DNA from: Kitasatospora paranensis
GTDB lineage: Bacteria > Actinomycetota > Actinomycetes > Streptomycetales > Streptomycetaceae
Direction: 5' to 3'
Length of the DNA: 64,000 bases
Assembly: GCF_039544005.1 (NCBI RefSeq)
Contig: NZ_BAABKV010000001.1
Span: 1,674,001 to 1,738,000 of the forward strand
The notes below the pieces were generated by a model, which saw nothing but the letters and a program-made list of their open reading frames with translations, made no database searches and was not told where the DNA came from. The position numbers were made by a program, and so were the translations under genes. Positions 9,605 to 18,545 of this stretch are shown here, in pieces. Position 1 is the first letter of the stretch; each line of letters opens with the position of its first letter.

Positions 9605-11086
9605 ATGCCCCCTCGGAACGATCTGAGACTCCGCCAGCAGTTGCTGCGGCGCAAGCCGGTCTCAGCCTTCCTGACCCAGGACGCCCTCGGCGACGGAGAC
9701 GGTGGCGGCCACCGGAGCGGCGGGCTGCGCCGCACCATGGGCACCTTCCAGCTCACGATGATCGGCGTCGGGGCCACCATCGGTACGGGAATCTTCTTCA
9801 CCCTGAGCACGGCCGTCCCCCAGGCCGGTCCCGCGGTGATCCTCTCCTTCGTGATCGGCGCGATCACCGCCGCCCTCACCGCGCTCTGCTACGCCGAACT
9901 CACCTCGGCCGTCCCGGTCTCCGGTTCCTCCTACTCCTACGCCTACGCGACGCTGGGCGAACTCGCGGCCTGGATCGTCGGCTCCTGCCTGGTGCTGGAG
10001 TACGCCGTCTCGGGCGCGGCCATCGCGGTGAGCTGGGGCCAGTACCTCAACGACCTGACGCAGCGCCTGTTCGGCTTCACCATGCCCGCCGCGATCTCGG
10101 CCCCGCCGGGCGACGGCGGCCACGTCAATCTGCCGGGCGTGGTCCTGGTCGTCCTGTGCTGTCTGGTGCTGATGCGCGGCAGCAGGGAGTCCGCGCTGCT
10201 CAACACGGTCATGGTGCTGATCAAGCTGGGCGTGCTGGTGCTCTTCGTCGTCATCGGCGCCACCGGCTTCCACCGCAGCAATCTGCACCCGTTCGCGCCG
10301 CTCGGCTTCGCCGGCATCAGCGCGGCGGCGTCGTCCGTCTTCTTCTCCTTCATCGGGCTCGATGCGGTCTCCACCGCGGGCGAGGAGGTCAAGAACCCGC
10401 AGAAGACACTGCCGCGGGCCGTCATCTGCGCACTGCTGGTCGTGACCGCGTTCTACTGCGTCGTCGCCCTCGTCGGCGTCGGCGCACAGAACTGGACCCT
10501 GTTCAACGGCCAGGACGCGGGCCTGTCCGCGATCCTCCAGCACGTCACCGGCCAGGCCTGGCCCGGCGCGGTCCTGTCGGCCGGCGCGGTCGTCTCCATC
10601 GTCAGCGTCACGCTCGTGGTCATCTACGGCCAGACGCGCATCCTCTACGCGATGGGCCGCGACGGCATGCTGCCGCCGATCTTCCGCACGGTGAACCCGC
10701 GCAGCGGAACGCCCGTCGGCAACACCCTGATCGTCGGAGCGTTCATCGCGGGGCTGGCCGCGTTCGTGCCGCTGGACTGGCTGGCGAACCTCACCTCCAT
10801 GGGCACGCTGGTCGCCTTCGCGGTCGTCTCGGTGGGCGTGATCGTCCTGCGGGTGCGCGAGCCGCACCTGCAGCGCGCCTTCAAGGTCCCGGGCTACCCG
10901 GTGGTGCCGGCCCTGTCGGTGGTCTTCTGCGGCTACCTGATCTGGAACCTGCCCGCGGACACGTTCATCCTCTTCGCCGGCTGGCTGGTGCTGGCACTGG
11001 GCGTCTACTTCGGCTACAGCCGCAAGCACTCCCGCCTCGGCCGGCCGGCGGCGGAGACGGCGCCGGAGCCCGTACTGGCCGATTAG
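9605..11086 (+). CDS. APC family cationic amino acid permease (CAT type)
   Basis: A 493-residue inner-membrane permease with about 12-14 hydrophobic segments. The N-terminal FQLTMIGVGATIGTGIFF motif is the APC substrate and cation-binding loop in TM1, and FSFIGLDAVSTAGEE is the CAT signature in TM6. The spacing and AGAAAGG-type ribosome site at 9590-9597 support ATG 9605. It lies 87 bases after lysA on the same strand and is probably cotranscribed, so it likely imports a basic amino acid related to the decarboxylase substrate. Confidence 0.88.
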   Translation: MPPRNDLRLRQQLLRRKPVSAFLTQDALGDGDGGGHRSGGLRRTMGTFQLTMIGVGATIGTGIFFTLSTAVPQAGPAVILSFVIGAITAALTALCYAELTSAVPVSGSSYSYAYATLGELAAWIVGSCLVLEYAVSGAAIAVSWGQYLNDLTQRLFGFTMPAAISAPPGDGGHVNLPGVVLVVLCCLVLMRGSRESALLNTVMVLIKLGVLVLFVVIGATGFHRSNLHPFAPLGFAGISAAASSVFFSFIGLDAVSTAGEEVKNPQKTLPRAVICALLVVTAFYCVVALVGVGAQNWTLFNGQDAGLSAILQHVTGQAWPGAVLSAGAVVSIVSVTLVVIYGQTRILYAMGRDGMLPPIFRTVNPRSGTPVGNTLIVGAFIAGLAAFVPLDWLANLTSMGTLVAFAVVSVGVIVLRVREPHLQRAFKVPGYPVVPALSVVFCGYLIWNLPADTFILFAGWLVLALGVYFGYSRKHSRLGRPAAETAPEPVLAD

Positions 11087-11629
11087 ATCCGTGTCGCGTG
11101 GTGATCCGTCCGCGGCATCACCGGTGCCCGGCGGGGAACCCCGGCCGGGCATCTGGACAGACTCACCGTGGGCGGGGCAGTCCTTGATCTTCTCCTCGCC
11201 GTCCGCGTCGGTGGTGCAGGCCGGGCTGCCGGCGCCCTCGTCGGCGCACGGGTCGCTCCGGGAGACGCCGAGGGCGACGGTGGCACCCGCGCGCACGCCC
11301 CGCAGCCGGGTGGGGCAGCGACGGGCAGGATCGGCAGCCTGCCGAGAAGCGGGAACGGCACGTGTCTCTCCCGAGAGGCGCGGGGCGGCCCGAATCGCGG
11401 CCGGGCGGGCGGACAGAATGACGGGCCGTCAGGTGACCGTCGTCGTGCGCGCGGTCAGAGCAGTCCGCCACCACGGGCCCGCGAGCATCTCGTCGTGTGC
11501 TGACTTCTCCGGTTCAGTGACGGACAGTCCGCAGGCGTGCTCGATGTCCGTCCACGCCCGCGAGTACTCGCACCAGTGTCAGCGAGCCGTAGGGTTGGCG
11601 CGCCAACAGCCGGGTGACAAGGGAGAAGC
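11087..11629. other. Intergenic region between permease and barstar-like gene
   Basis: About 540 bases. On the minus strand between about 11360 and 11100 there is a Cys/Asp-rich frame (SDPCADEGAGSPACTTDADG) that might be the rest of a small secreted protein broken by a frame change. It has no complete start-signal-stop structure, so I do not call it. The right end holds a 14-bp palindrome (11594-11607). Confidence 0.3.
11594..11607. promoter_or_regulatory. Perfect 14-bp palindrome before the barstar-like gene
   Basis: GTTGGCGCGCCAAC is fully symmetric and lies 23 bases before the GTG start at 11630. Its position over a likely promoter suggests an operator. The binding protein is unknown. Confidence 0.4.
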
Positions 11630-12820
11630 GTGCGGTCTGAGGAACACGTGGGGTGGAAGCAGGACTTCCCGGTCCGGTATCTCCTGGTGGGGGAAGACAT
11701 CGGCGATGAGGAGGAGGGCGTGTTGTGGGGGCGGTGCGCAGAAGTCGAGGGTCTGTTCGTGGACCCGCCTCCGCTGTCGCGAGAGATTCTGACGCTTCGC
11801 GGCTGCCCGCGTGAGAGCCTGCTGGCCCAGGCCGTTACGGACAGCGCTCAGCCTGTGCGGCTGCTGGGGAACGGGACGCTCTCGATCGAGCCCACGGACC
11901 CCTCGAACGGCGGGCCGTTCCGCATCTGGGACCTGGAGGACGCGGCCGTCCTGGCCGGTGGCCCACGCCCGGCGATCCCGAGCGCGTGGACATCGTCGTA
12001 GGCACCGGCGTCAGGGAGGACGACTTCTGGGGCAGCAAGCAGCTGCCTGCGAGCCCTCGGTTCGACCTGTGGCTCCCGTCGCTGTTGGAGAACGGGCCTT
12101 CGGGCAGCTGCCGCTCCGTTGCCGGCCTGTTCACCCCGCGCCCCCGCGGCCGAGCGAGCCCGTGCGCCTGATCGGCTGCGAACCCGCCGAACCGCTGCTG
12201 GCCCTGCTGCGCCATCCCCTTCCGCAGACGGGTGATTCGATCGCGCTCCGGCGCCTCGACCGTCATGGCCGAACGATGACCAGGCACCGCCTCAACCCGC
12301 ACAACGTCGAGGCACGGCCGTCCGTCCTCGGGGAATCCTGATCGACGTCACCTTCTCCGACCCCGGGGACGACCGCCCCACCCTGGCCGCCCGCCCCGTC
12401 TGGGAGATGTGGTCCGACGGCGTTCCCGCCCTGCGCAACCAGTGGGCGCCGTTCGACGCCGAGGGCCAGTCCGAGTGGCTGGACCTCACCCGCATCGGCT
12501 CATACGGGCCGGACGGCCTCTCCGGCGGGACGTACGACCTGGACGGACGGCACGTCACCAGCAGGACGAGCATGCTGCTGGCGCTCGGGGAAGCCCTGCT
12601 CGGCCCTGGCGCGAACTACGGGACATGCCTCGACTCGGTGGCGGACTGCCTGTGCGGCGGCCCCTCCGTCGTCCCCCCGTTCACCCTCGTTTGGCACCAC
12701 GCCGACATCGCCCGCCGCGCCCTCGCCGGACACATCCTGCACCACCGTGGCGGCCTGTCCTACTTCGAGGAGACCGTGAACCTCCTCCGCGAAAACGGTG
12801 TCACCGTCGTACTCCAGTAA
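11630..12820 (+). CDS. Barstar family protein, three-segment form (frameshifted three times)
   Basis: Four pieces in successive frames make one ~400-residue protein of a streptomycete barstar-like family. The N-terminal segment has EVEGLFVDPPPLSREILTLRGC, the middle has SGSCRSVAGLF and VRLIGCEPAEPLLALLRHPL, and the C-terminal barstar-like domain has LDGRHVTSRTSMLLALGEAL followed by DCLCGGPSVVPPFTLVW. Barstar folds inhibit ribonucleases, so an immunity or RNase-inhibitor role is inferred. Breaks lie at CCC 11968-11970, CCCCC 12141-12145 and GGGG 12330-12333. Each is cured by one extra base, and after three the original frame returns. GTG 11630 has a GGGAGA site very close by. Confidence 0.65.
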
Positions 12821-12924
12821 GGGAGACGACGGGTAGTCACGCCGCGGCGGGATCGCAGAAGCGGACCGGCATCCCGGTGGTCGTGGTGAACAGCTTGTGA
12901 CGTGCCATCTCGGCTGCGATGCAC

Positions 12925-12956
12925 GTCGGGGGCCGGAAGGGCGACCGGCCCCCGAC
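12925..12956. terminator. Bidirectional hairpin terminator
   Basis: A perfect 12-bp stem (GTCGGGGGCCGG) with an 8-base loop sits between the convergent barstar-like gene and the gene ending at 12971. A U-tract is lacking, as is usual in streptomycetes. Confidence 0.65.
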
Positions 12957-12970
12957 CGGTCAGGGGACGT

Positions 12971-13561
12971 TCAGCGCTTCCGGCCGGACAGGGCCAAGGC
13001 GCGGGAGAACGTCGGCGCGTCGTCGGCGATCGGGACGGGTGCCGCGAAGCCGTCGTACTGGCGGAACATCTCGGCCCACTGCTCGACCTGGCCGAGCACC
13101 GCTGCGGAGGTGGCCTCGTCGAGCCGGTAGCTCTGGCCGGAGGCCTGCGCGGCCTCCCAGCCGTGCAGGGTGAACTCCAGCAGGATCATCCCGGCGATGG
13201 CCGCCGCCGGGACGGTGGAGTCGCCCATCGGCATCTGCTGCTTCCAGACCGCCGGCTCGGACCAGGCGGCCAGCGCCTTGTCGACCTGCTCGGCGTAGGC
13301 ATCGGCCCAGCCGGGCTCGGCGGTGAAGTCGCGCTCGTACCACTCGGCCGGGACCGCACCGCCCTCCGCGCGCAGCGCGAAGTTGTGCGCCGTCCACAGG
13401 ATCAGGTGGTTCACGACCGCGCGCAGGTCCCACTCGGCCGAGGGCGTCGCGGCGTCCAGCCCGGTCGGCTCGTCACGGATGCCGCGTACGACACGGACGG
13501 TCTCGGTGGCGGCGTTGCGCAGCCCGGTGTAGAGCACCGGCAGTTCGGGGTTGTCGTTCAT
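12971..13561 (-). CDS. Maleylpyruvate isomerase/DinB-like (TIGR03086-type) protein
   Basis: A 196-residue helical-bundle protein. The N-terminal portion LYTGLRNAATETVRVVRGI and the SAEWDLRAVVNHLILWTAHN region match the mycothiol-dependent/DinB_2 group, whose helix bears the metal-binding His near NHL. GMILLEFTLHGWEAAQASGQ supplies the typical second His helix. Such proteins are metal- or thiol-dependent small-molecule enzymes, and the substrate is unknown. ATG 13561 was chosen because family similarity begins there. It is divergent from an AraC-type regulator, which may control it. Confidence 0.75.
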   Translation of the reverse strand: MNDNPELPVLYTGLRNAATETVRVVRGIRDEPTGLDAATPSAEWDLRAVVNHLILWTAHNFALRAEGGAVPAEWYERDFTAEPGWADAYAEQVDKALAAWSEPAVWKQQMPMGDSTVPAAAIAGMILLEFTLHGWEAAQASGQSYRLDEATSAAVLGQVEQWAEMFRQYDGFAAPVPIADDAPTFSRALALSGRKR

Positions 13562-13627
13562 GGAGACGACGGTACGGGCGCTGCGCGGCGCGGTCTTGAA
13601 GAAACGCGACACGCCTAGAATGCGGGC

Positions 13628-14430
13628 ATGGCACAGAGACCTCCGACGGTGGGACGAGGTGTCCTGCACCCTGCGGAGGGCGCAAGCCGGTTCACCGTCA
13701 CGCCCGTGCCCCCGGGCCCGGACTCGCGGCCTACGTGGAGTACCACTGGATCGTCCGCTGGGACGTGACCGGGCAGCCGCCGTACGAGCAGCAGGTCCTC
13801 GCTCACCCCAATGTGCACCTGGTCCTGGAGAAGTCGGGGCCCCTCGTCTACGGCGTGATCCGCGGCATCTTCACCCGCCGCCTGATCGGGGCGGGCCAGG
13901 TGCACGGGGTCAGGTTCCTCCCCGGCGGCTTCCGCGCCTTCACCGCCGGCCCGGCCCGGAAGCTGACCGACCACATCCTGCCCGCGGCCGGCGTCTTCGG
14001 CCCCGGGGCCGACGAGCTCTGCCCGCGCGTCCTCGCCTGCACGGACACGGACGCGATGGTGGCCCTCGTCGAGAGTTTCCTGCTGACCCATGTCCCGGCC
14101 GAGCCGGACCCGCACGTGGCCCGGGTCGCCGCGATGGTCGAGGCGATGACGGCCGATCGCACCATGGTCCGGGTCGAACAGGCCGCCGCCCGCTTCGAGA
14201 CCTCGCCGCGCACCCTGCAACGCCTGTTCGCCGAGTACGTCGGCGTCTCCCCGAAGTGGGTGCTGCGCCGTGCCCGCCTCCAGGAGGCGGCGCAGCTGGC
14301 CGACAGCGGGTCCACGGACTGGGCGGCACTGGCTGCGGATCTCGGCTACGCCGACCAGGCCCACCTCACCCGCGACTTCACCTCGGTGGTCGGCGTCCCG
14401 CCGTCCCGGTACCGCCCTCGCGAGGGGTGA
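13628..14430 (+). CDS. AraC family transcriptional regulator (frameshifted near N-terminus)
   Basis: The main body carries an N-terminal sensor-like domain (VEYHWIVRWDVTGQPPYEQQ) and a C-terminal AraC/XylS DNA-binding domain with ARFETSPRTLQRLFAEYVGV and DLGYADQAHLTRDF. The first ~32 residues (from ATG 13628, MAQRPPTVGRGVLHP) are in another frame and join to PGLAAYVEYHW if one base is restored near 13717-13721. An internal ATG at 13735 gives an intact but shorter protein. Divergent transcription from the DinB-like gene suggests it controls that gene, but its inducer is unknown. Confidence 0.8.
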
Positions 14431-14468
14431 CCCGCACCCCGGTGCCTGCCCTCGCCCGGCCGCCCGCT

Positions 14469-14496
14469 CCCGCCCCGGCGCAGTGGCCGGGGCGGG
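14469..14496. terminator. Bidirectional hairpin terminator
   Basis: A perfect 11-bp stem (CCCGCCCCGGC) with a 6-base loop sits between the convergent AraC-type and S1E protease genes. Confidence 0.65.
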
Positions 14497-14532
14497 GGCT
14501 CACCTCGTACGTGACCCCGTGAGGGATCGGCG

Positions 14533-15701
14533 TCAGGCGGTGTGCAGGGTGAGGTGGTAGGCCGCCAGGATGGGATTGACCGGCTGGAACCAGGTCTCGC
14601 CGCCGGAGCTGCAGTTGCCCCAGCCGCCGGAGGTGACGCCCTGGGCCTGGTCGCCGGTGACGAAGGAACCCCGGAGTCGCCCGGTTCCGCGCACACATTG
14701 GTCTCGGTCAGGTTGTAGACGCTGCCCTGGCTGTAGTTGACCGTCTCGTTCTTGCCGAGGATCGTGCCGCAGTGCCAGTGCGTCGTCGATCCGGAGCGGC
14801 ACACCGAGGAGCCGACCGGTGCCTCTGCCGAGCCGCGCACCAGGACGTCGGAGACGCTGCCCCAGCCCAGCACGACGGGGACGGTCCACCAGCCGCTGCC
14901 GACGTTGACCCAGGAGTAGTCGTTCCCCGGGAAGGTGCCGGCCTGGAAGTTCCCGATGTAGGAGTTGTCCCAGCCGTAGACGGCCGCCCCCGCCTGGGCG
15001 CAGTGGCCGGCACTGATGAAGCCTCCGTAGACCGAGAAGCCTATGGAGCAGCGGATGCCGTGGCTGTAGTACGGGTCGCCTCCGACGGTGCCGGCCGACA
15101 ACGTGGTCGGAGCCGGGGTGTCCGCCCGGTGCACCGTGACGACGTCCGCGCTGTCGCCCCCTCCCGCCTCGGCGACGAAGGCGCGGACGGCGGGATCCTC
15201 GGCGGCGCCGGCCCGTACGTCGATCACGACGCTGTTCGTGCGGGGGTCGACGCGCCAGCCGCTGACCCCGGCGGGGGCCTTCTGCCTGCGGGCCAGCGCG
15301 TCGATCCTGGCCTTGGCCGCGTCGAGTGCCCTGCTGGTGTGGGCCACCAGGACGGTGCTCGCCCCGGTGCGCTCGACAGCCGGCGCAGCATCGGCGGCGG
15401 TGACGGCGACGACCAGCTTCTCGCCGGCCGCGTCGAACCATGCCCCGCCGAACGCGGTGCCGGCGGCCTGTTCCGCCTTCGGCGCGATCCGGGAGGCGTC
15501 CGCCTCCCGTTGCAGCCGGTGCGCTGCAGCGGACTCCGTCAGACCCAGGTCGTGGGCCATGGCCGCGACGACGGCTTGCGGGGCCGCGGGGCCGGACGCG
15601 GCGCGGGGGCTCGCCGCGACCGCTGTGGCCGGGCCCGCGCCCGCGACGGCCACTCCGAGCAGTGCCGTGATGCCGACGAGTGCGGCAGTTCTGCGCCTCA
15701 T
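14533..15701 (-). CDS. Secreted S1E serine protease, streptogrisin/alpha-lytic type (frameshifted)
   Basis: Pre-pro-protease of about 389 residues made for export. It has a Sec signal peptide (MRRRTAALVGITALLGVAVA), an alpha-lytic-type prodomain to about residue 195, and a chymotrypsin-fold catalytic domain with GGFISAGHCA (catalytic His), an NDYSWVNV Asp region and the GDSGGS nucleophile. The frame breaks inside GDSGG at the run 14669-14672 (CCCC on the plus strand). One added base restores GDSGGSFVTGDQAQGVTSGG and the normal C-terminus. ATG 15701 has an AGAGG-type site. A 14-bp LacI-type palindrome lies 38 bases upstream. Confidence 0.85.
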
Positions 15702-15738
15702 GTCGTTGCCTCTTCTGTGGTGGGGGGCGGGCATGCGG

Positions 15739-15752
15739 TGAGAGCGCTCTCA
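15739..15752. promoter_or_regulatory. LacI-family-type operator upstream of the S1E protease
   Basis: TGAGAGCGCTCTCA is a perfect 14-bp palindrome and differs at two symmetric positions from the known CebR box TGGGAGCGCTCCCA. It is 38 bases upstream of the protease ATG. The family assignment follows from resemblance. No LacI gene is present in the window. Confidence 0.55.
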
Positions 15753-15935
15753 GGTGACGTCCGGGACATCGTAGGAGGCGGGGAAGCGACATGTCCATAC
15801 CAATGCAAGAGGGGATGCCATAGAGCCTGATGGATCGTCACACTGCTACCAGGGGACAGCAATTACCCCAGCTGCATGGCTGAGGCACTCGACGGAGGGC
15901 GAGGATTCGGGTCCGCGGGAGCGGGACCCGGCGGC

Positions 15936-16851
15936 CTACCGATCGGCGGCCGGCGGCGCGAAGAGTGTCCGGACGGTCTCGGCTGCCGTCTCGCGCAGCC
16001 AGGTGTGGGCACGGTCGTCGTCGTAGCGCTGGTGCCACAGCAGGTACAGGGGGACGTCGGGCATCTGGAGCGGCAGGGTCAGCGCGACCAGGCCGAGCCG
16101 CTGCCGGGCCGCGCGGGTGACGGCGTCCGGAAGGGTGACCACGAGGTCGGTGGCGCAGGCGAGTTGCAGGGCGAAGGCGGCGGTGGGCCCGGCAGCGACA
16201 ACACGCCGTTCGTGGCCGCGCGTGGCCAGGGCGTCGTCGATCCGGTCGCGCAGGCGTCCGCGCCGCGAGACGGTGAGGTGTTCGGCGGCGGCGTAGCGTT
16301 CGAGGCTCAGGGCCTTCGGCGAGCGGGTGGCCGGGGCGGACGGCGACGACCAGCCGGTCCCTGCCGACGAGGCGGTGGCGGATGTCGGGGAGCGCCGGCG
16401 GGGCGGCGCTGGATTCGAGATCGACCTCGCCCCGACGCAACTCGGGTGTGTCCGTGCCGGGTTCGGCGGACAGGCGCAGCTGGACACCGGGGGCCCGGCG
16501 GTGGACGGCGGTGATCAGGGCGGTGCCACAGGCCTCGACCAGGGCGTCGTGCCAGCGCACGGTGAACACCCGTTCCAGCGTCGTCAGGTCGAGTTCCTGC
16601 TGTGCGGAAAGGAGTTGGTGGGCCTGCTGCACGAGGGCGTGGACCTGGGCGCGGATGGCGAGTGCGCGGGTGGTGGGGACCATGCTGCGGCCGGTGCGGA
16701 CCAGGATCTGGTCGCCGGTGGCCTTGCGGATGCGTCCCAGGGAGCGGCTCATCGCGGGTGCGGTGACGTGGAGGCGGGCCGCGGCGCCGGCGACGCTGCC
16801 CTCTTCCAGCAGCGCGTCCAGGGCCGTGAGCAGGTTCAGATCCAGTTGCAT
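15936..16851 (-). CDS. LysR family transcriptional regulator (frameshifted)
   Basis: The N-terminal winged HTH is clear: LDLNLLTALDALLEEGSVAG, then ARLHVTAPAMSRSLGRIRKA. The substrate-binding part follows (LVVAVRPGHPLAE, then LSLERYAAAEHLTVSRRG and LACATDLVVTLPDAV), giving about 305 residues. The two parts are in different frames. Here the junction near 16313-16316 is explained by one extra base, unlike the missing bases elsewhere. It is divergent from the phosphatase/oxidoreductase pair at 16967-18505 and probably regulates it. Confidence 0.8.
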
Positions 16852-16966
16852 GGGAGTCACTCTACGAGTGACTGACATGCACTTGTTGTTAAGTGCCGGG
16901 GAGCCTACCTTCAGAGGGCGGGCGCCGGACAAGCCGCCCCGCACCCATCGGACCCGAGGAGCCCCC

Positions 16967-17779
16967 ATGAGCATCGCCATGCCTTTCGCCGCCGACACGA
17001 CGCTCCTCTCCGACGTGGTGGCCGCGGTGAGGACCGCCGGCCTCACGCTGCGCGACCGCCACACCACGCACGCCCGGGGCGTGAGCCTGGACGAGATCGT
17101 CGAGGAGATCCACGCCAACGACGATGCGGTGCTGGACGTGCTGCGGGAGCCGCTGCTGCGGGCCCGGCCCGGATCGCAGTGGGCCGAGGACGAGCTGGCC
17201 GGCGGCGCGCTCCCGCTCGGGGAGTGGTGGGTCGTCGACCCGGCCGAGGGCAACATCAACCACGTCCACGGCATGTCGGACTGGGCCGTGACCGCCACCC
17301 TGGTCCGCGACAACCGGCCGGTGCTCACCGTCGTCCACCTGCCGCTGACCGGCGACACCTACACCGCCGTCGCCGGTGGTGGGGCCCGCCTCGACGACCG
17401 GCCCCTGAAGGTGTCCGCCAAGACCGATCTCGGCGCCGCGCTCACCGGTACCGGTCAGGCCAGGCCCGGCGAGGACGAGCGCACCTTCCGACGGATCGGG
17501 GACTCGGTCACCGCCATGCTGATCAACGGACTCGTCGTACGGGTGTCCGTTCCCGCCACGATGCAGCTCATCCACGTCGCGGCCGGACGCATGGACGCGT
17601 TCTGGCAGTTCTCCGACGTCCGCTCCGGCCTGGTCGCCGGTGCCCTGCTGGTCTCCGAGGCCGGAGGCACCGTCACCGACCTGGCGGGCGAGCCCTGGCA
17701 CACGGGCAGCCGCGACTTCCTGGCCGCCGCACCCGGCCTCCACGCCGCCGCCCTCGAGGTTCTCTCCCCGATCGCCTGA
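16967..17779 (+). CDS. Inositol monophosphatase family protein with altered metal site
   Basis: A 270-residue protein with a GAGGAG site 7 bases before ATG 16967. The fold is visible: EIVEEIHANDDAVLDVL, WAEDELAGGALPLGEWWVVD, and a late SGLVAGALLVSEAGGTVTDL. The usual DPLDGT-N-F metal loop is replaced by DPAEGNINHVHG, and the late WDxxAG motif is WQFSDVRSG. Normal members remove phosphate from inositol-1-phosphate, histidinol phosphate or PAP with magnesium. These substitutions make the activity uncertain. It is followed at 78 bases by a nucleotide-binding oxidoreductase and is divergent from LysR. Confidence 0.75.
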   Translation: MSIAMPFAADTTLLSDVVAAVRTAGLTLRDRHTTHARGVSLDEIVEEIHANDDAVLDVLREPLLRARPGSQWAEDELAGGALPLGEWWVVDPAEGNINHVHGMSDWAVTATLVRDNRPVLTVVHLPLTGDTYTAVAGGGARLDDRPLKVSAKTDLGAALTGTGQARPGEDERTFRRIGDSVTAMLINGLVVRVSVPATMQLIHVAAGRMDAFWQFSDVRSGLVAGALLVSEAGGTVTDLAGEPWHTGSRDFLAAAPGLHAAALEVLSPIA

Positions 17780-17857
17780 CCGCGAAGCAGCCGAGGGCTT
17801 GTCCGACAAGCCCTGGCACCCCCGCTCGTCCCACCGACACCGAAGGACCATCACCTC

Positions 17858-18505
17858 ATGACCAGTATCGGCATCCTGGGCGCAGGCCGCGTCGGCACGA
17901 GCCTCGCCGACAAGCTCGCCGCCACCGGACACCACGTCACCCTCGGCCGCCGCAGCCCGATGCGGGAGACCACCGCGCCCGTCGAAGCCACCGGCCCGCG
18001 CATCGCCTTCGCCGACCAGCGCACCACCGCCCGCACCGCGGACATCGTGATCAACGCGACGCCCGGCGACAGCGCCCTGGACCGCCTTGCCGGCCTGCGG
18101 ACGGAGCTCGCCGGCAAGATCCTCGTCGATGTCTCCAACGCCACCCGCGACGCCGCAGACGGCCTGCCCGGCGACCTGTGCTACCCAGGCAGCAGCCTCG
18201 CGGAGCACCTCCAGGCTGCCCTCCCCGACACCCGTGTGGTCAAGACCCTCAACACCATGCTGTTCACGGTCATGACCGCCCCCGACATCCTGGCCGTCCC
18301 GCCGACCGCCTATCTCTCGGGGAACGACGAACACGCCAAGAAGACCGTCACCGGCCTGCTCGGCGACCTGGGCTGGCAGCCCGCCTGGATCGAGGACCTG
18401 GGCGACATCACCACGGCCCGCGCCACCGAGGCCATGATCCTCGTGGTCCCCCACGTCCTGCGCCGAACGGGCTTCCGGCCCTTCGCCGTCTCACTCGCCC
18501 GCTGA
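17858..18505 (+). CDS. NADPH-dependent F420 reductase-like NAD(P)-binding protein
   Basis: A 215-residue Rossmann protein. It begins MTSIGILGAGRVGTSLADKL (GxGxxG dinucleotide site) and GHHVTLGRRSP gives the end of strand 2 where the phosphate of NADP is usually read. ADIVINATPGDSALDRL and KTLNTMLF resemble the coenzyme-F420-dependent NADP oxidoreductase family. True F420 use is not proven, and many members are NADP-only enzymes. It is cotranscribed with the phosphatase-like gene and likely controlled by the divergent LysR protein. Confidence 0.78.
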   Translation: MTSIGILGAGRVGTSLADKLAATGHHVTLGRRSPMRETTAPVEATGPRIAFADQRTTARTADIVINATPGDSALDRLAGLRTELAGKILVDVSNATRDAADGLPGDLCYPGSSLAEHLQAALPDTRVVKTLNTMLFTVMTAPDILAVPPTAYLSGNDEHAKKTVTGLLGDLGWQPAWIEDLGDITTARATEAMILVVPHVLRRTGFRPFAVSLAR

Positions 18506-18510
18506 TCCCG

Positions 18511-18543
18511 GGCCGGGGCCCGCCACCGGTAGGCGCCCCGGCC
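18511..18543. terminator. Hairpin terminator between convergent genes
   Basis: A perfect 9-bp stem GGCCGGGGC/GCCCCGGCC with a 15-base loop fills the 40-base gap between the oxidoreductase stop and the GH15 stop. Confidence 0.6.
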
Positions 18544-18545
18544 GA

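Noticed and set aside
9662..11296. Long minus-strand frame opposite the amino-acid permease
   Set aside because: Codon positions and hydrophobicity fit only the plus-strand permease. The minus product is charged, low-complexity shadow.
11100..11361. Possible small secreted Cys/Asp-rich protein on the minus strand
   Set aside because: No continuous frame with start, signal and stop, and a frame change would have to be assumed without any family support.
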